Source: Candidatus Micrarchaeum sp. (lineage in GTDB: Archaea > Micrarchaeota > Micrarchaeia > CABMEP01). Taken from it: DNA of 62,707 nucleotides. The DNA lies in assembly GCA_020723065.1 (NCBI GenBank), contig DYJP01000001.1:56555-119261 (forward strand), given 5' to 3'. Shown here in pieces: positions 1 to 9,638 of this stretch. Below the pieces are notes generated by a model. The model was not told where the DNA came from. It worked only from the letters and a program-made list of their open reading frames with translations, and searched no databases. Position 1 is the first letter of the stretch. Each line of letters opens with the position of its first letter. Position numbers and translations under genes: made by a program.

Positions 1-38
1 CATTTTTATGAATATCTTATCTTGAGCCAGGTTCAAGT

Positions 39-440
39 TTAGGCCTTTATCTCCATTTTCCTGAAATTTCTCTCCACTAGTATGTTGGCTAGCTTTATTT
101 TGTTTCCGCTTCTTCCGATGACGTATTTCCTGTCGTCTGCATTGGTGATTATCCTGATAGTGTCTTCTTCGATTACAACGTTCACCTTTATCGGAGAAAA
201 GATGTTGCTTACGAATCTCTCAAGCTCATCGGACCATTCGACGACCACGATTTCCTTTTTCAACCTTCCCTTAAGGCTGTTTATAGTTCTTCCGCCTGGG
301 CCTATCATCTTGCCCATGTCTCCTTCGGCCACCACTATGGCGAGGGTCTTTCCGTCGTCGTAGATGTCCCTCACGGCCGCTCCACTAGCGTCCTGGAGGT
401 ACATCATCATTTTGATTTCTTCGTTATTGAGTTTCGTCAT
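39..440 (-). CDS. nusA: NusA-like KH-domain transcription factor
   Basis: Archaeal NusA is a short protein made only of two KH RNA-binding domains; it lacks the N-terminal and S1 domains of bacterial NusA. This 133-residue ORF has that size. The two KH GxxG loops are visible as GPGG near residue 49 and GRSG near residue 109. It is the last complete gene of the RNA polymerase operon, and its start overlaps the end of rpl30e by 17 nt, which implies translational coupling. In most archaea rps12 follows directly. The window begins with CAT, a minus-strand ATG 36 nt past this stop, where rps12 would start. Confidence 0.93.
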   Translation of the reverse strand: MTKLNNEEIKMMMYLQDASGAAVRDIYDDGKTLAIVVAEGDMGKMIGPGGRTINSLKGRLKKEIVVVEWSDELERFVSNIFSPIKVNVVIEEDTIRIITNADDRKYVIGRSGNKIKLANILVERNFRKMEIKA

Positions 441-768
441 GCTTATCTTCCTTTTTAGCTTCAGATTCTTTCGTAATCTTGAGAATTTCGGAGTCTCCAG
501 CGTCTATTACGGAGAACATGAGCACTGGGAACGGCTTTCCTGTGATTGAGCCGAGCTCTATCGACGGGTATGGCAGTTCCTTATACGGAATCTTTGAGTT
601 CTTGCAGAACTCGATCGTTTCTTCTTTTAGTGCCTTTGGGCAGTTTCCTGCCAGGAGCACGAGCTTAGCCTTTCCATTCATGATTAGATGTTTCGTGCTT
701 CTTGTGCCGAATTCGACTTTTCCGGTTTCGACGCTCATTCTTATTGCCTTTTCAATATCAATAGCCAT
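424..768 (-). CDS. rpl30e: 50S ribosomal protein L30e
   Basis: L30e belongs to the L7Ae/L30e RNA-binding family and is a large-subunit protein. The ORF (114 residues from the chosen start) shows the family core: KGEFGTR-like region (KVEFGTRSTKHLI), VLLAGNCP near residue 40 and the YPSIELG segment. The ORF track opens at 789, but the ATG at 768 has a GGTGAA ribosome binding site six bases upstream, so I prefer it. The last ~20 residues are a charged Lys/Glu/Asp tail. It lies between rpoA2 and nusA, the conserved archaeal order, and overlaps nusA. Confidence 0.93.
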   Translation of the reverse strand: MAIDIEKAIRMSVETGKVEFGTRSTKHLIMNGKAKLVLLAGNCPKALKEETIEFCKNSKIPYKELPYPSIELGSITGKPFPVLMFSVIDAGDSEILKITKESEAKKEDKHDETQ

Positions 769-816
769 ATTTTCACCTTTGTTTTTCATACATAATTTTC
801 AAACGTAAATTCGCGC

Positions 817-1839
817 TTATTTCTGCGGCTTCATTGTTAGCTTGACTAGTCCGGTTCCAAGCGGAACGGGTTGTCCGATGAGGATGTTCTCTGTGACTCC
901 ATTAAGTTTGTCTTCCTCGCCGTGTATGGCGGAATTGACAAGGTGCTTGACTGTCTCTTCGAATGCTGCTCTTGCAAGCACGGAGGGTTTTTTCCCGCTC
1001 AGTCCGTGCCTTCCTACTGAGACAATCTCGCCGTCTGCGGTCATTCCGTCTGCGAGCAGGCAGATATGTCTTATGTCTACGTCCGCTCCCTGGATTTTCA
1101 TGGTGGTGTGGATCTCCTCAAGGATGGAGTTTCTTGCGGCTTCGATTCCGAAAAGCTTGTAAATTTCCATTATATCATTGGTCGTAGATTTTTTCGGGTC
1201 AACCTCCGGGATCTTGAAAAGATCGGTGAGATTTGAGCCACCTGCAATTATGAGCCATTCTCCGTTTTCGTCTTGGGTTACGACCGGCTTTGTGATATCC
1301 TTGACTCCTGCAACATGGAGCGCCTTGAGTTTGTTAGTGAGTTTCCTGAGCATTCTGAGTTGGAGGTCTTTTGCGATGAGAAGTACTCTTTCCCTTTGGT
1401 GCTTCATCTTGATTCCGCTTTCGAGCTCCCCCATTATTTTCTTCTTGATCTCTACAAGGCCGAGGTTCCTTTCCTCCAACGCCTTTTTGTCAATTGTGAT
1501 CATGACCTGCTTCTTCTTGAAGTCTTCGCTGAATCTTGCAACGTTTTCCAAGAGAACCTCATCTATCTTCATCGCGATTTCCTCAACTTTCTTCTTGTCT
1601 TTATATCTCTCCTTGAGATAGACTGTTACAATTGGTTTCTTGGGTTTCTTTTTTGCGTCTACGATCTCTATAAGCCTAGGAAGACCAGTAGGAACCATTT
1701 CTACTACTCCCGGTAGGTGGAAAGTACGCATGGTCATCTGGGTTCCAGGCTCTCCCAGTGAGTGGGCAGTCATTATACCCACTCCTTCTCCCGGGGTGAC
1801 CATCAGTTCATTCTTGCCCTTGTTAATCTTAGTAACCAT
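817..1839 (-). CDS. rpoA2: DNA-directed RNA polymerase subunit A'' (C-terminal part of largest subunit)
   Basis: This is the C-terminal third of the beta-prime/Rpb1 homologue, a separate gene in archaea. Near its start it has the trigger-loop region (TAHSLGEPGTQMTMRTFH), then the family's GLPRLIEI segment, and near the C-terminus the DGMTADGEIVSVGRHG motif. The 340-residue length is slightly short for A''. I chose the ATG at 1839 because the GTG at 1848 lies inside the GGTGAA ribosome binding site. It follows rpoA1 with about 10 nt between stop and start, so the two are translated from one message. Confidence 0.96.
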   Translation of the reverse strand: MVTKINKGKNELMVTPGEGVGIMTAHSLGEPGTQMTMRTFHLPGVVEMVPTGLPRLIEIVDAKKKPKKPIVTVYLKERYKDKKKVEEIAMKIDEVLLENVARFSEDFKKKQVMITIDKKALEERNLGLVEIKKKIMGELESGIKMKHQRERVLLIAKDLQLRMLRKLTNKLKALHVAGVKDITKPVVTQDENGEWLIIAGGSNLTDLFKIPEVDPKKSTTNDIMEIYKLFGIEAARNSILEEIHTTMKIQGADVDIRHICLLADGMTADGEIVSVGRHGLSGKKPSVLARAAFEETVKHLVNSAIHGEEDKLNGVTENILIGQPVPLGTGLVKLTMKPQK

Positions 1840-1849
1840 ATAATTCACC

Positions 1850-4411
1850 TTATTCTCTTTCCGGAACTCCCACCGGAGTGGAGAGCTCCTCGTTTATTTT
1901 TTTAATCTTCATAGTGTCTCTTCCGTCTCCACCGTACACTGTTTCTATGATTTTTCCGCTTCCATCCCTGACGCTGTAATCATCTTTGACTACTAAGTCC
2001 TGGAGGGCGTTCATGATCCTTCTTTGCATGTAACCAGATCTTGCAGTCCTAATGGCAGTGTTGACGATAGATTCTCTTGCGGACATGGATTGAAATACAT
2101 ATTCTATTGGATTAAGGCCGTCAAGGAAGTTGGACTTGATGAATCCTCTCGCTGTTGCTGTGAGGTCCTTCTGCTTGAAGTGTGACAGCGTTCTGTACCT
2201 GTAACCTCTGTGCAGCCTCTTTTCCCTGACTACCTGTTGGGAGATTGCGCCGGACATTTGGGTCACGTTGATGATGGATCCTCTCGCGCCGATCTTCGCG
2301 ATTACAATTGCCTTGTTGTCCTGGCCGAGGTCTTCTTCAAGAATTTTTCCTATGTTGGATCTGATTCCTCCTAATGTCTGGGAGGATTTGCTTTCAAGGG
2401 TTTCCTTCAGGCTCTTGCCTGGTTCTCTTTCAAGTGTCTTGTTCTTGTATTGCATGATGTAAACGTTAACCTGCTTTTCGGCGTTGTCTACTATCTGCTT
2501 GATCTTTTTCTTCCCTTCGTCAGAAGTTGTGTAATCCTTAAGACTGACAGTCATTCCCTTCCTAGTAATTACTTCGCCACCTATCTTTCCTATTCCGTCT
2601 ATGAAGTCTCTTGCTTGCGCAGTTCCAGAATAAAGTACGATGGCCTCGATGATGTTGTAGAGTGATTTCTTTTCAAGATATCCGCTGATCATTTGTCCGT
2701 TCTTGATCTCTATCGTGCTTTTAGCGCTTCCCTTCTTTCCAATCTTCGATTCGATCTTTATGTTCAAGTTCTTGGGGAGTAGCTGAGATAATATGAGCTT
2801 TCCGCTGTACCTGTCTTTCATGTCTGGTTTGGGAAGCTCGTTAATTCCTGCCATCGAAAGCAAGTCCGATGTTTCGTTCTTGGAGAATGAAGTCTCATCA
2901 AGGCTGAGCAAGTATGCGCCAGTTATGTGGTCTTCTGTGGGTGCGACTATGGCATGTCCATGTCTTGGAGAGATTATTTGGTCCTCTACAAGCATGAGGT
3001 TTTCTGCCTCCGCTCTCGCTTCTTCTCTTTGCGGAACGTGAATGTTCATCTCGTCTCCATCGAAGTCTGCATTGTAAGGCGCTGTTACCGACGGGGAAAC
3101 TCTGAATGTCTTTCCTGGCAGGATTTTTGTCCTGTGCGCCATGATAGACATCCTGTGCAGAGACGGGTATCTGTTGAAGAGGACTATATCCCCATCCTTG
3201 AGTTGCCTTTCAATTGTCCAGCCTGCTGCGAGCTCGGTGATTATTTCCTCCTTGTTCGTATCTGTTATTTTTCTTCTCCTTCCGTCTGGAGTGGTTACGT
3301 AGACAGCTTTCGGCTTCTCTTCTGACTTTACAAGATTCTTGCATTCTTCTAGGTTCCAGTCCGTTATTTTTATCGGAACTGTTAGTTCAGATGCGATGTA
3401 TTCTGGAATTCCTACCTCATTTATCGAAATGCAGCCGTCAGGAGATACCACTGTTCTTGCGCTGAAATTGACTCTTTTTCCTGAGAGGTTGTACCTAAAT
3501 CTCCCTTCCTTTCCTTTGAGACGCTGTGAGAGGGTCTTCAAAGGCCTTCCAGATCTGTGCCTTGCGGCAGGGATGTTCGGGCTTTCATTGTCGAAATATG
3601 TTGTAACGTGATACTGTAGAAGTTCCCAAAGGTCCTCGATAATAAGCTGCGGAGCTCCTGCGTTTATGTTGGATTCCAGCCTCTGGTTGATTCTTATGAT
3701 TTCCACCAGTTTGTGGGTGAGATCATCTTCGCTTCGTTCACCGCTTTCAAGTGTGATTGATGGTCTAACATTAACAGGGGGAACGAGCAATGTAGTTAAA
3801 ACCGCCCATTCTGGCCTGCTGTATTCCGGGTCAAAGCCGAGGTTTCTAAGGTCTTCGTCAGATATCTTTGCCAACCTGTCTCTTACTTCTGTTGGTAGCA
3901 GTAGTCTGTCCTCTTCGTAAAAAGTTGTTGGCTTTTCGAATTTAATTTCCTTTTGCTCTGCCGCGCAGTGTGGACATTTTTTCACCTTCTTTACTTTACT
4001 CATGATCGATGAGACCAGCTCATCTCTTGTCATGAGCTCTCCCTTGATCTCATTTATTTCGTCATTGGTGAGCAACGTTTTTCCGCAAGAATGGCATGTG
4101 GATTTTAAGAACATGTATATCATTGGGGCGAATTCTGGGTGAATTACTGGTCTGATTAATTCGATAGATCCGAAGTGTCCGGGGCAGCTCCTTACAGAGC
4201 CTCCACATGTCTTGCATCTTAGTCCGGGATCTATTACTCCCATTCTGAGGTCTGCAAATCCTCCCTCTATTGGGTATCCGTCATCATTGTAAGTATCTGC
4301 TACGAAAAGTTTTACTGCGGACATTTTTCTTATCATTTCTGGAGAGAAAAGTGTGAATTTTATTTTGTTGATATGTTTCTCCAGTATGTCATTTTCATCC
4401 AACATTGCCAT
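1850..4411 (-). CDS. rpoA1: DNA-directed RNA polymerase subunit A' (catalytic)
   Basis: This N-terminal two-thirds of the Rpb1/beta-prime homologue carries the catalytic magnesium site NADFDGDEMNIHVP near residue 460. The N-terminal clamp zinc site CKTCGGSVRSCPGHFG (residues ~67-82) and a second zinc motif (CHSCGKTL plus CPHC, residues ~106-150) are intact. At 853 residues it is the normal size. An ATG start at 4411 follows a GGTGAC ribosome binding site. It sits between rpoB1 and rpoA2 in the standard archaeal operon order. Confidence 0.97.
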   Translation of the reverse strand: MAMLDENDILEKHINKIKFTLFSPEMIRKMSAVKLFVADTYNDDGYPIEGGFADLRMGVIDPGLRCKTCGGSVRSCPGHFGSIELIRPVIHPEFAPMIYMFLKSTCHSCGKTLLTNDEINEIKGELMTRDELVSSIMSKVKKVKKCPHCAAEQKEIKFEKPTTFYEEDRLLLPTEVRDRLAKISDEDLRNLGFDPEYSRPEWAVLTTLLVPPVNVRPSITLESGERSEDDLTHKLVEIIRINQRLESNINAGAPQLIIEDLWELLQYHVTTYFDNESPNIPAARHRSGRPLKTLSQRLKGKEGRFRYNLSGKRVNFSARTVVSPDGCISINEVGIPEYIASELTVPIKITDWNLEECKNLVKSEEKPKAVYVTTPDGRRRKITDTNKEEIITELAAGWTIERQLKDGDIVLFNRYPSLHRMSIMAHRTKILPGKTFRVSPSVTAPYNADFDGDEMNIHVPQREEARAEAENLMLVEDQIISPRHGHAIVAPTEDHITGAYLLSLDETSFSKNETSDLLSMAGINELPKPDMKDRYSGKLILSQLLPKNLNIKIESKIGKKGSAKSTIEIKNGQMISGYLEKKSLYNIIEAIVLYSGTAQARDFIDGIGKIGGEVITRKGMTVSLKDYTTSDEGKKKIKQIVDNAEKQVNVYIMQYKNKTLEREPGKSLKETLESKSSQTLGGIRSNIGKILEEDLGQDNKAIVIAKIGARGSIINVTQMSGAISQQVVREKRLHRGYRYRTLSHFKQKDLTATARGFIKSNFLDGLNPIEYVFQSMSARESIVNTAIRTARSGYMQRRIMNALQDLVVKDDYSVRDGSGKIIETVYGGDGRDTMKIKKINEELSTPVGVPERE

Positions 4412-4470
4412 ATTGTCACCATTATATAATTATACCATACGTCTATACAGTCTGCTTAAACTAATTCGGT

Positions 4471-6309
4471 TTATTCCTCTGTCTTGTTGCTGGTTATTAA
4501 TCTTGGGAAGATTCCTAACGATTTGATTTCATCCAACAGCAGTTTAAAAGCGTAAGACATCTCTATCTGCGAAAAGTTAGATGAGTCGCAAATCGGGCAA
4601 ACCGGTTTGTTCTTGAGGTAATCATAGTAAGCTAATGAACCGCAGTCGTTGCACACTATTTGCACTGTTCTGTCAGACTCGTCCATGAGACGTTCCTTCA
4701 GGAGCATGGTTGCGCCGTATCCGATGATACAGTCTCTTTCCATTTCTCCGAATCTGAGACCACCCTCTCTTGACCTTCCTTCTGTTGGTTGGTGCGTTAA
4801 AAGCTGGACTGGGCCCCTGCTTCTTGCGTGTATCTTGTTAGAGACAAGGTGCTGCAGTCTCTGGTAGTATATCACTCCGACAAATATTTCGGCTTCTATT
4901 TTTTCGCCAGTTACTCCGTCGTAAAGTGTCTCATAACCGTTAGATTCAAATCCATATTGTTTTAGGATTTCCTTTGCCTCGTCCTCTTTCACTCCGCCGA
5001 ACGGGGTTCCATCCATTCTTTTTCCGCTGATAGCTCCAGCCTTTCCGACTATCGTCTCCAACAGGTGTCCGACGGTCATACGGGACGGGATTGCATGCGG
5101 GTTGATTAAAAGGTCAGGAACAATTCCTTGTTTTGTGAATGGCATGCTTTCCTGTGGAACAAGAAGTCCGATGACTCCCTTTTGTCCGTGCCTGGATGCG
5201 ACTTTGTCTCCGTTCTCAGGGATCTTTGTCTCCCTTATCCTTATCTTTACAAGCTTGTTTCCTGAAGGACTTTGAGTAAGCATCACAGAATCGACTATTC
5301 CCTTTTCTTCAGCTTTCAAGGTCACAGAGCTTTCCCTCTTCTTTTCCTCTGCGATTCCGAAAGCGCTGACTTCTTCCAAGAAACGAGGAGGCGAAGTCTT
5401 TCCTACAAGGACTTCTCTCCCCTTGACTTCTACTCCAGGGAGGATTAGTCCGTCCTCATCAAGATATTTGTAAGCAGTTTCTTCTCTGTATCCGTTTACA
5501 GTTGGAGCAGGAATTTCGAATTTGTCTTTCTGTCCTCCAGGGTATCTTCTCTCTTCCGTGGAGTATGTTTTGAACATTTCCACTCTGAGGAGACCTCGGT
5601 CGACAGAAGACTTGTTGATTACAATACCGTCTTCCATGTTGAAGCTTCTGTAGCTCATAATCGCAACCACTAGGTTGTTTCCTCCTATCCTTTTCTCTGC
5701 GCCGAGTACTTTCTGCGGTCTGGTGTAGACGATTGGGGTCTGGGGATAGAACATGACGAAGGATTTGGTGTCGTATCTTAGGTTGTAGTTCGATGAGAAT
5801 AATCCTAATGCTTGTTTTGTCATAGAGCAGGCCATGGTGGTTCTTGGGGAAGAGTTGTACTCCTGCATTGGAAGCTGTGATGTGACGACGCTCAATATTC
5901 CAACTGGATCCATCTCCACATGAGTATGCTCTGGGGTTATGTCCTCTTCTTTTATGGCAATGTATGCCATAGTGTCCTCTTCTCCAGGGTCCAGGTACTC
6001 TATTATTCCGTTCCTTACTAAGTCTTTCCATTCTATTTCGTTATTCTTTATCTTGGATTTTATCTCAGGAGTGAGCTTTGACTTTCCATTTTCTACTATT
6101 ATAAGGGGCCTTCTGCTTCTTCCTCCGTCGCTGTTAATGTATATCTCTCTGAGTTTTTTGTGGTATTCCACATTAACTTCATGATTGATCTCTCCGTTTC
6201 TTCTTTTCTGGATGATGTTCTTTACCAGTTCCTCCCCGTTCGGGTGAGTGCCGACCATTTTTCCGTTAAGATAAATGATATATTCAGTTTCAAGATTCTT
6301 TTTCGCCAC
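4471..6309 (-). CDS. rpoB1: DNA-directed RNA polymerase subunit B' (C-terminal half of second subunit)
   Basis: This is the C-terminal half of the Rpb2/beta homologue, encoded separately from B'', as in methanogens, haloarchaea and some small-genome archaea. Visible landmarks are MEDGIVINKSS near residue 225, the GQKGVIG loop near 378, the GPVQLLTHQPTEGRSREGGLRFGEMERD block near residues 500-530 and a C-terminal zinc ribbon (CNDCGSLAYY, then CPIC). The start is GTG at 6309 behind a GGTG ribosome binding site. It lies 34 nt downstream of rpoB2. Confidence 0.96.
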   Translation of the reverse strand: MAKKNLETEYIIYLNGKMVGTHPNGEELVKNIIQKRRNGEINHEVNVEYHKKLREIYINSDGGRSRRPLIIVENGKSKLTPEIKSKIKNNEIEWKDLVRNGIIEYLDPGEEDTMAYIAIKEEDITPEHTHVEMDPVGILSVVTSQLPMQEYNSSPRTTMACSMTKQALGLFSSNYNLRYDTKSFVMFYPQTPIVYTRPQKVLGAEKRIGGNNLVVAIMSYRSFNMEDGIVINKSSVDRGLLRVEMFKTYSTEERRYPGGQKDKFEIPAPTVNGYREETAYKYLDEDGLILPGVEVKGREVLVGKTSPPRFLEEVSAFGIAEEKKRESSVTLKAEEKGIVDSVMLTQSPSGNKLVKIRIRETKIPENGDKVASRHGQKGVIGLLVPQESMPFTKQGIVPDLLINPHAIPSRMTVGHLLETIVGKAGAISGKRMDGTPFGGVKEDEAKEILKQYGFESNGYETLYDGVTGEKIEAEIFVGVIYYQRLQHLVSNKIHARSRGPVQLLTHQPTEGRSREGGLRFGEMERDCIIGYGATMLLKERLMDESDRTVQIVCNDCGSLAYYDYLKNKPVCPICDSSNFSQIEMSYAFKLLLDEIKSLGIFPRLITSNKTEE

Positions 6310-6343
6310 ATTAACACCTTTGTATAAGTATATTTTTCACGGA

Positions 6344-7810
6344 TTATTTCATGACTACGACGCCACTTCTTTTGAGCGTCTGCTCCAGTTCCTTCTCGTC
6401 TACTCCAATCGTTATTTCGTTCGTCAAAGACATATTCTTGACTAACGAGGTAGACGCTCCTTCAGGAGTCTCATTCGGGCAGAGTCTTCCAAATTGCGTT
6501 CCGTGAAGATCCCTTGCCTCGAAGTGCGGGTGAACCCTGCTAAGAGGTGAGTTGATTCTTCTCAAGTGAGATACTGTCGCAAGATAAGATACTCTGTCGA
6601 GCAGCTGGCATACGCCTGTCTGTCCTGCAATCCAGTTTCCTGTTGCCATTGCATATCTTACTCTGTCGCTCAATGCGTCCGGCCTTACGAATGTCTGAAC
6701 GTCCTGTAGTCTTCTTCCTCTTGCAACAGCTCTTTCTGCCTGGTATGTGATGTCTCTCACTAAGAATTGGAATGAGTATCTGAAGAGTTCCTCCATGAGC
6801 ACTCCGCTCAGTTTGATTCGCTTGTTTGCGTAGTGGTCTTTGTCGTCTGCAGGATACTTCTTATTTGCCACAAGGGTTGTCCTTGACGCCATGAGCGCGA
6901 GGAATTTCGCCTTTATGTGTTTCGCAGCCGGAGTGTTTCCGAAGTGCGGAAGCAAATAGGTATTGAGCAGGATCTCTACTCTTTTGTCCCTGTATTCCTT
7001 CGGCTGTCCCGGAACTGACTTCTTTCCGATATCATCGATCGCGTCATCCACTGTCTTAACTTCTCCTATTTCATTGTTGAGTAGAACATCGTTAATTATA
7101 AGCGGATCATCTTCGAATAATTCTATGAGGTCTTCATCTTTTTTGATTCCTAATGCCCTTAAGACTACCATCAGTGGAAGCTTTGGAGGCGCTGCCGGGA
7201 ATTCGACGGTCCATGTTCCATCAGTTGTTCTGTTTACTGCGCATCTTGTTCTGAATCCTCCGGACTGGGAGAATATTTTCGCAGTTATAATTGTTCCCTG
7301 CTTTTCTTTTGTGACCATAATTCTGTTGCCTACAAGGTCCTCGATTCCAATGAGTACTCTTTCCGTCCCATTGATGATCATGTATCCTCCTGGATCCATT
7401 GGATCTTCCCCGGCTTTTATCAGTTCTCCCTTTGACATTCCATCTGTATAGCAGACCTTAGACCTGATCATGGCCGGTATGTCTCCGATGTACGCTATCG
7501 AGGTTTTTCTTTCGATGTCGTTTATGATTGGAGTGATTTCCATGTAAACTCTTCCAGAATAAGTAAGATCTCTTTGTCTTGCTTCGAGAGGCAGGATTGG
7601 TCTCGTTGCAGAGTCGGCTTCGATCACCATCGGTTTTTCCACCCAGGCTTTGCCTAGTTTCAATTCATAATTCGGGACATTCGGCTTTATTGTTCCGACT
7701 CCGTTCACGATCCGCTGTATCCCTTCTTCTATGAATCGGTTATACGAATCAAGGTGCTGCTTAACAAGTTTGTTCTCGTTTAAATATTTTTCCAATAAGT
7801 CTTTTGTCAC
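6344..7810 (-). CDS. rpoB2: DNA-directed RNA polymerase subunit B'' (N-terminal half of second subunit)
   Basis: This is the N-terminal half of the Rpb2/beta homologue. The protein has the family blocks GGYMIINGTERVLIG near residue 140 and HPHFEARDLHGTQFGRLCPNETPEG near residues 430-455, which corresponds to the fork/rifampicin-pocket region. It ends at residue 488, where the split B subunit is normally divided. The start is GTG at 7810 with GGGGATGATC just upstream. It is separated from rpoH by 106 nt, a larger gap than elsewhere in the operon. Confidence 0.96.
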   Translation of the reverse strand: MTKDLLEKYLNENKLVKQHLDSYNRFIEEGIQRIVNGVGTIKPNVPNYELKLGKAWVEKPMVIEADSATRPILPLEARQRDLTYSGRVYMEITPIINDIERKTSIAYIGDIPAMIRSKVCYTDGMSKGELIKAGEDPMDPGGYMIINGTERVLIGIEDLVGNRIMVTKEKQGTIITAKIFSQSGGFRTRCAVNRTTDGTWTVEFPAAPPKLPLMVVLRALGIKKDEDLIELFEDDPLIINDVLLNNEIGEVKTVDDAIDDIGKKSVPGQPKEYRDKRVEILLNTYLLPHFGNTPAAKHIKAKFLALMASRTTLVANKKYPADDKDHYANKRIKLSGVLMEELFRYSFQFLVRDITYQAERAVARGRRLQDVQTFVRPDALSDRVRYAMATGNWIAGQTGVCQLLDRVSYLATVSHLRRINSPLSRVHPHFEARDLHGTQFGRLCPNETPEGASTSLVKNMSLTNEITIGVDEKELEQTLKRSGVVVMK

Positions 7811-7916
7811 GCGATCATCCCCTATGAATTTGACGTTTACTTTTTGATGGCCGTCTCTGGCCGTCGTAAGTTCAGGTAATGTTAGGACTACAAAAGTCTC
7901 TAGCGATATTTAGCCC

Positions 7917-8177
7917 TTAAACCACGACCCTGTAGTAAATGCTTTTAGCATGTTTTTCATTTCTGTAAATCTTTATGATGTCCCCTTTTTTAGGAGTAAG
8001 ATGTCTGATTGCGGGGTCGTCGATTTTTATTTTTGGCAGCTGCTCTTTTGTGGCATTGAGCGTTTCAAGAATCTTCTTCTCCTCATCTTCTTTCATGAGC
8101 TCATGTTTTGGAACGAGGTGATGCTCAATTTCTGTTGTTTCAGAATTCGAAATTTTAGTTTTTTTTTGTTTGGCCAA
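7917..8177 (-). CDS. rpoH: DNA-directed RNA polymerase subunit H (Rpb5 C-terminal domain)
   Basis: RpoH is the archaeal equivalent of the C-terminal assembly domain of eukaryotic Rpb5. The 86-residue ORF shows HLVPKHELMKEDEEKKIL, a central DDPAIRHLTPKKGDIIKI and the terminal YYRVVV, all typical. The first ~18 residues are a short Lys-rich extension. The start is TTG at 8177 immediately behind a GGTGAG ribosome binding site. It is the first gene of the polymerase operon, so the operon promoter should lie in the AT-rich gap above 8178. Confidence 0.95.
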   Translation of the reverse strand: MAKQKKTKISNSETTEIEHHLVPKHELMKEDEEKKILETLNATKEQLPKIKIDDPAIRHLTPKKGDIIKIYRNEKHAKSIYYRVVV

Positions 8178-8279
8178 ATTCTCACCATGGGAAAGGTACG
8201 GTTAAGTATCACGACGGATAGCCCAACAACTGGACCTTTCATACTGATAGTTTAAATCTAAAAGTAAAAATATATACAT

Positions 8280-8295
8280 ATGAATATTTATATTC
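8280..8295. promoter_or_regulatory. Possible dyad near a promoter (GAATAT-TT-ATATTC)
   Basis: The 292-nt gap between rpoH and the Roadblock gene, which are divergently transcribed, contains a TATA-like run (AAAATATATACAT) followed by ATGAATATTTATATTC, an imperfect dyad. It resembles the palindromes near 27191 and 33929 but is not a perfect copy. It may serve either gene. The rest of the gap is T-rich with no gene visible. Confidence 0.3.
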
Positions 8296-8469
8296 CTTTG
8301 CCTTTTTAGTGGTTTTTGGTCTTTTTTACATAAATCAAGCTTTTGCAATATTTGTTCTTGCTTTTCATTTTTTTTTGACATAATTGTCTAATTATTCGTT
8401 TTTTATTTTCATCATCTTTTTAAATCTCATCTTCTAATTAAGATTGATAAAGATTATTTCAGTGGTCAG

Positions 8470-8838
8470 ATGACGGAAGTTAAGGAACAGATCGAAGCGG
8501 TTTTGGCTGAATTAAAGAGTTCTGGAGATGTTGAGGCATCTGCAGTCATAAGGAGAGACGGCCTTATGGTGGGTTCAGATCTTTCTGCAAAGATAGAACC
8601 AGGGACAATTGCGTCGATGGCCGCATCCCTTGTAGGAGCTGCAGAGACCACTTCTTCTGAATTGAAAAGAGGGATATTCCAGGAGATAATCATAGATAGT
8701 GAGAAAGGAAAGGTTGTCGCGATAGGTGCAGGAAAGCTTGCGCTTCTAGTCTGCCTAGTAAAGAAGGAAGGCAATCTTGGTTTTGTGCTTATATCCATGG
8801 AAAGGGCAGCAAAGAAAATAGAAGCGATGCTTGGATGA
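8470..8838 (+). CDS. Roadblock/LC7 domain protein
   Basis: This 122-residue protein matches the Roadblock/LC7 (MglB-like) fold, a dimerising partner of small GTPases and of RecA-like ATPases. Typical segments are SGDVEASAVIRRDGLMVGSDL at the start, the middle helix TIASMAASLVGAAE and the last strand NLGFVLISMERAAKKIEAML. Its stop overlaps the ATG of the following KaiC-like ATPase by 4 nt (ATGA), so the two are translationally coupled and probably work together. The specific cellular process is not evident. Confidence 0.85.
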   Translation: MTEVKEQIEAVLAELKSSGDVEASAVIRRDGLMVGSDLSAKIEPGTIASMAASLVGAAETTSSELKRGIFQEIIIDSEKGKVVAIGAGKLALLVCLVKKEGNLGFVLISMERAAKKIEAMLG

Positions 8839-9608
8839 TTCTGCTTAATGGTGGTTATTTGGTAGCTGTTGAAAATAAAGTAAAAGTGAAGTCAGTTTTT
8901 TCACCAATACCAAGGGTTCCGACTGGAATATTCGGTTTGGATGACATGATCGAAGGCGGCTTTGAGAAGGGAAGTATCAATGTGGTCGCAGGAGAATCTG
9001 GCGCCGGTAAGTCTCTTTTTTCATTGCAGTTTCTTTACAATGGCGTTGTAAAATACAATGATTCAGCCTTGTTCATTTCATTCGAAGAGAAAGGTCCGAC
9101 AGTCAAGAGAAGGATGGCGAGGTTCGGATTCGACATAGGCGAGCTTGAGGCTAAAGGGAAATTCTTTATGTATGATTACTCTCCTAAAAATGTCAGCAGT
9201 TTCATAAAGGATCTTTCCGAGATCGAATCGGTTGTCAAGAAGAACAGCGTTGATAGGCTTGTAATAGATTCGCTAACTTCGTTTTCCTTATTTTTCGATT
9301 CTGAAATTAAGAGGAAGCAGGAGACAGTCTCGCTTTTCGATTCGTTGAGGAACATGGGCTGCACCGTTGTTCTTCCTTCCGAACTTAGGATGATCTCTTC
9401 AGGTTTTGAGGCAGAGAACAGTTTCACCATAGAGCACTTGGCGGATTCGATAATATCTATTTATTCAATTAGAAAAGGAGATATAAGGGAAATGGCCCTT
9501 GAAATAATAAAAATGAGAGGAACTAACCATAGTAGGAAGCTCTCTCCGTTTAAGATACTCCCGATCGGAATGATAACATATCCGGACCATCCGTTTCTTA
9601 CAAAATAA
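8835..9608 (+). CDS. KaiC/RadA-like RecA-superfamily ATPase
   Basis: This single-domain KaiC-like ATPase has 257 residues. It shows the family start VPTGIFGLDDMIEGGFEKGSINVVAGESGAGKS with the Walker A GESGAGKS near residue 50, a paired SFEEKG segment near 75, and a Walker B-like strand RLVIDSLTSF near 138. Such proteins in archaea are regulatory ATPases rather than recombinases. The ATG at 8835 overlaps the upstream stop; a TTG at 8859 with GGTGG upstream is an alternative start that removes eight residues. The partner is the Roadblock protein encoded immediately before it. Confidence 0.85.
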   Translation: MILLNGGYLVAVENKVKVKSVFSPIPRVPTGIFGLDDMIEGGFEKGSINVVAGESGAGKSLFSLQFLYNGVVKYNDSALFISFEEKGPTVKRRMARFGFDIGELEAKGKFFMYDYSPKNVSSFIKDLSEIESVVKKNSVDRLVIDSLTSFSLFFDSEIKRKQETVSLFDSLRNMGCTVVLPSELRMISSGFEAENSFTIEHLADSIISIYSIRKGDIREMALEIIKMRGTNHSRKLSPFKILPIGMITYPDHPFLTK

Positions 9609-9638
9609 AAAACAAAAAGAGCTAAAGAATAAATTGCT

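Noticed and set aside
1-38. Start codon (CAT on the plus strand at 1-3) of a possible rps12
   Set aside because: Archaeal gene order predicts rps12 here, but only the ATG would be inside the window, so I do not list it as a gene.
5459-6031. 190-codon minus-strand ORF inside rpoB1
   Set aside because: Same strand, different frame; Arg/His-rich composition typical of an out-of-frame reading of rpoB1.
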